Shown here: positions 15,301 through 15,771 of the stretch, piece by piece
Numbering within the stretch: the first letter of the stretch is position 1
Layout of the letters: the number at the start of each line of letters is the position of its first letter
Assembly: GCA_001802655.1 (NCBI GenBank)
Contig: MGZO01000014.1
Location: 6,363 to 22,133 of the forward strand
Source: Hydrogenophilales bacterium RIFOXYD1_FULL_62_11
GTDB lineage: Bacteria > Pseudomonadota > Gammaproteobacteria > Burkholderiales > Thiobacillaceae
Length of the DNA: 15,771 nucleotides
Reading direction: 5' to 3'
Program-made: the position numbers and the translations under genes
Notes under the pieces: generated by a model
What the model was told of the DNA's origin: nothing
Databases searched by the model: none
The model's input: the letters and a program-made list of their open reading frames with translations, nothing else

Positions 15301-15771
15301 AGGGCGACTTCACGCTGCGCGGTTTCGATAGCGTGAACGTAACGGCGAGCGGGCAGGTGCAGGGTTTGGGCGGCACCTTCAAGACCGAGGCCAGTGCAGG
15401 TGCGGCGGGTAACGTCAACCTGAACGCCAGCCGCATCACCGTAGCGGCGGGCGCCGACCAGACCCTCTCGGTGGCGGGTGCGCTGGTCACGGCCCAGCCC
15501 GCTACGCTGGCCACGCTGCCGGCTGCTGAACTGGGCGGCAAGCTGCAACTCGCCGCCACGTCGATCACGCATGGCGGCCGCATCGACATGCCCGCCGGGG
15601 TGGTCGAACTGCGCGCGGAAACGGGCGACATCACGCTGTTGTCCGGCAGCGAAATTATCGCCGGCGGGGCCAGCGTGGACTTTGCCGATACGCAGGCGTT
15701 TGCGGCAGGCGGCGCGGTAAACCTGACGGCGGTGCAGGGCAAAGTGACTGCACAGGCTGTCTCCAACATCG
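9321..15771 (+). CDS. Filamentous-haemagglutinin-like TpsA exoprotein, 5' part (2150 codons visible)
   Basis: This is a giant surface adhesin secreted by the adjacent TpsB; the gene runs off the window with the frame still open. The ATG at 9321 has AGGAGAAG 3 bases upstream. Residues 1-22 (MNRNRYRLVYN, then VPVAE) are an extended signal peptide region, followed by a basic segment, a hydrophobic core and a probable signal peptidase I site after ALA (50). The TPS/haemagglutination domain covers about 70-300, with AILNWQSFNVG (95-105) and NQNGI (147-151) in place of the classic NPNGI. The remainder reads as beta-helix with recurring short LDVSGG-like motifs (for example near 10876, 11724, 12543 and 13809). 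A distinct module near 1503-1590 has VYAYEFFKGPGG and LLPARYALLPGAY. I found no in-frame stop or frameshift. The substrate, full length and C-terminus are unknown. Confidence 0.95.
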   Translation, partial: MNRNRYRLVYNTTSGMMVPVAETARRRVKRSGAAAGPALALLLAACPALAQQLPVPCGGGACGVNPNPTAFVGSGAASYAVNGAHGIVTQTTNRAILNWQSFNVGRGGTMEFIQPGAGAATLNRIWQGDPSMIAGALKANGQIYLVNQNGIVFANGAQVNANGVFASTLDIDNNLFNNGIPSNRDAGGVAAFSAASGAAGGLVRVEEGATLKTERGGRVMLLAENVENHGVIETPEGQTILAAGSKVYLAVSDDPNLRGFLVEVDSPDSGGGTATNAGRILAERGNVSMTGLTVNQSGRVTATTSVNLNGSIRLTARDSVSGLPKDSSNPEVTVPVAARTGTLVLGANSTTEVLPDATDLKTLTDEQVFNRSRIDGVGKTIHVQGGAVVHATSGVVDLAAQAGAVFQNAGDARVNDVRLQVDDGARIDTAGLANVAVAVERNYVEVELRGSQLADSPLQRNTFLNKSKVWVDVEKGTKLADVSADIAKLERSVAEKSATGGNIALRSEGDMVLQAGATLDVSGGSLAYQAGYGRTTKLVLNGQAVDIGDADPEQVYSGFADRFTVYDAKWNQTQVFDFGQANYISAYTAGRDAGTLSLKAHNLVADATLLGKTTVGTYQRTQAPQGGQLALTLLSQTGLPLTSLPDFSFVKSRTGAAATGIDDALPAQVQLSSEFMSQGGFGKLTVNTKGRITLPEEVTLNAGDKGGVSLSGRRIDIDGDILAAGGEIALNTAVSESQETPDAADFGLNIGSTARLDVAGRWVNDLPGSGPDANTGSAVIDGGEIKLVAHSDLTLAEGSVLDVSGGAWVKSNGKISTGDAGSINLASGSFGPQGNTGPLISHIAMDGELRGYGMENGGTLSIATSSIHMGVNPAGTPGELVLDEGFFGRGGFREFNLTGVDGVKVADGFQLRPAPLSAQLAPGFSLKPSGSDMAVLTTLLALPADYRAPTRVSLTASNTSYGDVHVGEDASIRVDPEGEVVLSANHQLTVLGTVEAAAGRIELTQPKLADAEKAVDYFEPGRSIFLGKNSRLRATGYYRAEPNAQNLRKGDVLDGGSVVIKADKGYLVTQAGSQIDVSGTQTTLDIAGGNGLAATPVASNGGSIVLAAREGMILEGGLHGHAGGNQAQGGSLSIALVRGLDWFIPAGNPLEIPLNSQRVVTLQAAPTSLTSVMTAGDALDTATRNGQAQLAQSQVQAGGFADLSLQSQDRIAFADTLNLNLAGRLSLYAVNLSAEGAAQTRMTAASAIIGNPDVKLQGEFLRSDASGGAGTLTVNAGLIDLVGHSSLQGFGETNLVSQGDIRVRDTVYEVEIDTIKSYRHDGSLVTGGDLNLAARQIYPTSLADYAIEIHNNPTGRITFTSTGSDGQVLSAGGKLSFAAPFIEQRGAIKAPFGEIALRSETISRVTHSFGNNGLPSGLTDSVSLTRAAMPNGEVTLADGSLTSVSAEGQIIPLGMTELSGRDWIYDFGTFKKQLASAPEKQIVLDGDTVTQAAGARIDLSGGGDVYAYEFFKGPGGSRDILLPQNSEGLYAVLPGLDNAFAAYDQQIYQGLENWNPGASVQLLDSTQGLAAGNYVLLPARYALLPGAYLVRVRAQASDQVQGQVATLPNGATWVAGYIGTSTASGDVLHGARTATIEIRPGSVARQYSEYLNSTASQTFAHVAGAQLPGDAGRLSIGVGSSLTLLGDLLAGHADGMRGAEVDISADKLAVTSSGASYGAGYVTLSVDQLDSLDASSLLLGGSRSADGDRVRLTQRSDEVVIANDADHVLAAPEIILAARDTVKLEDGAVVAGDGEFTGQAKDIVVVDASGNGDGALLRVSTGDQVALTRESTSRTDGVLDVAVGATVRGKSVILDATLDNRTLGQVELPASGGALTLGATRISLVGNGTAVATSGLVFNQDRLAELGNPAQLLLRSYSTLDIYGNVDLGSSALESLAIEAAGIMGIGAAGQTPTLQADTVRFANPDNIDAATAFAATPGAGDLSVQARNVELGEGDFTLRGFDSVNVTASGQVQGLGGTFKTEASAGAAGNVNLNASRITVAAGADQTLSVAGALVTAQPATLATLPAAELGGKLQLAATSITHGGRIDMPAGVVELRAETGDITLLSGSEIIAGGASVDFADTQAFAAGGAVNLTAVQGKVTAQAVSNI

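Noticed and set aside
13677..15572. Second long minus-strand open frame (631 codons) opposite the tpsA-like gene
   Set aside because: Same codon-register artefact; the plus-strand reading is a clear continuous beta-helix protein.

Overview
The window is GC-rich and looks like a betaproteobacterial chromosome segment (Nitrosomonadales or Rhodocyclales type). This is inferred from PEP-CTERM surface proteins with the betaproteobacterial form of the tag, an EpsA-type LuxR regulator, and a large two-partner-secretion (TPS) adhesin. I see no rRNA, tRNA, CRISPR array, insertion sequence or phage gene.

Layout. Positions 1-63 hold the 3' end of a PEP-CTERM gene, followed by a stem-loop, an intrinsic terminator and a long palindrome. 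A small acidic hypothetical protein lies on the minus strand (457-711). Next come an orphan plus-strand terminator (974-999) and a short FxDxF-like PEP-CTERM gene (1186-1728) with its own terminator. Converging on it is a minus-strand EAL-CBS-CBS-GGDEF cyclic-di-GMP enzyme (1841-3697) with a complete EAL site and a GGDDF signature. The 219-bp divergent gap to epsA holds two facing arrays of degenerate heptamers. epsA (3917-4708) ends in a terminator, followed by a second complete PEP-CTERM gene (4964-5758).

The right half is a plus-strand cluster: a secreted PstS-like substrate-binding protein with no ABC transporter nearby (5871-7388), a hairpin-rich intergenic region, a TpsB/FhaC-type outer-membrane transporter (7562-9172), and a giant TpsA exoprotein (9321 to the window edge, 2150 codons visible, frame still open). 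TpsA starts with an extended signal peptide, followed by a haemagglutination/TPS domain and beta-helix sequence.

Interpretation. The genes fit a surface and biofilm island: c-di-GMP turnover and EpsA as regulators, PEP-CTERM proteins as exosortase substrates (the exosortase is not in the window), and a TPS adhesin. The least familiar part is the PstS-like protein next to the TPS pair. Both TPS partners also appear to have exactly two cysteines in their visible mature chains.
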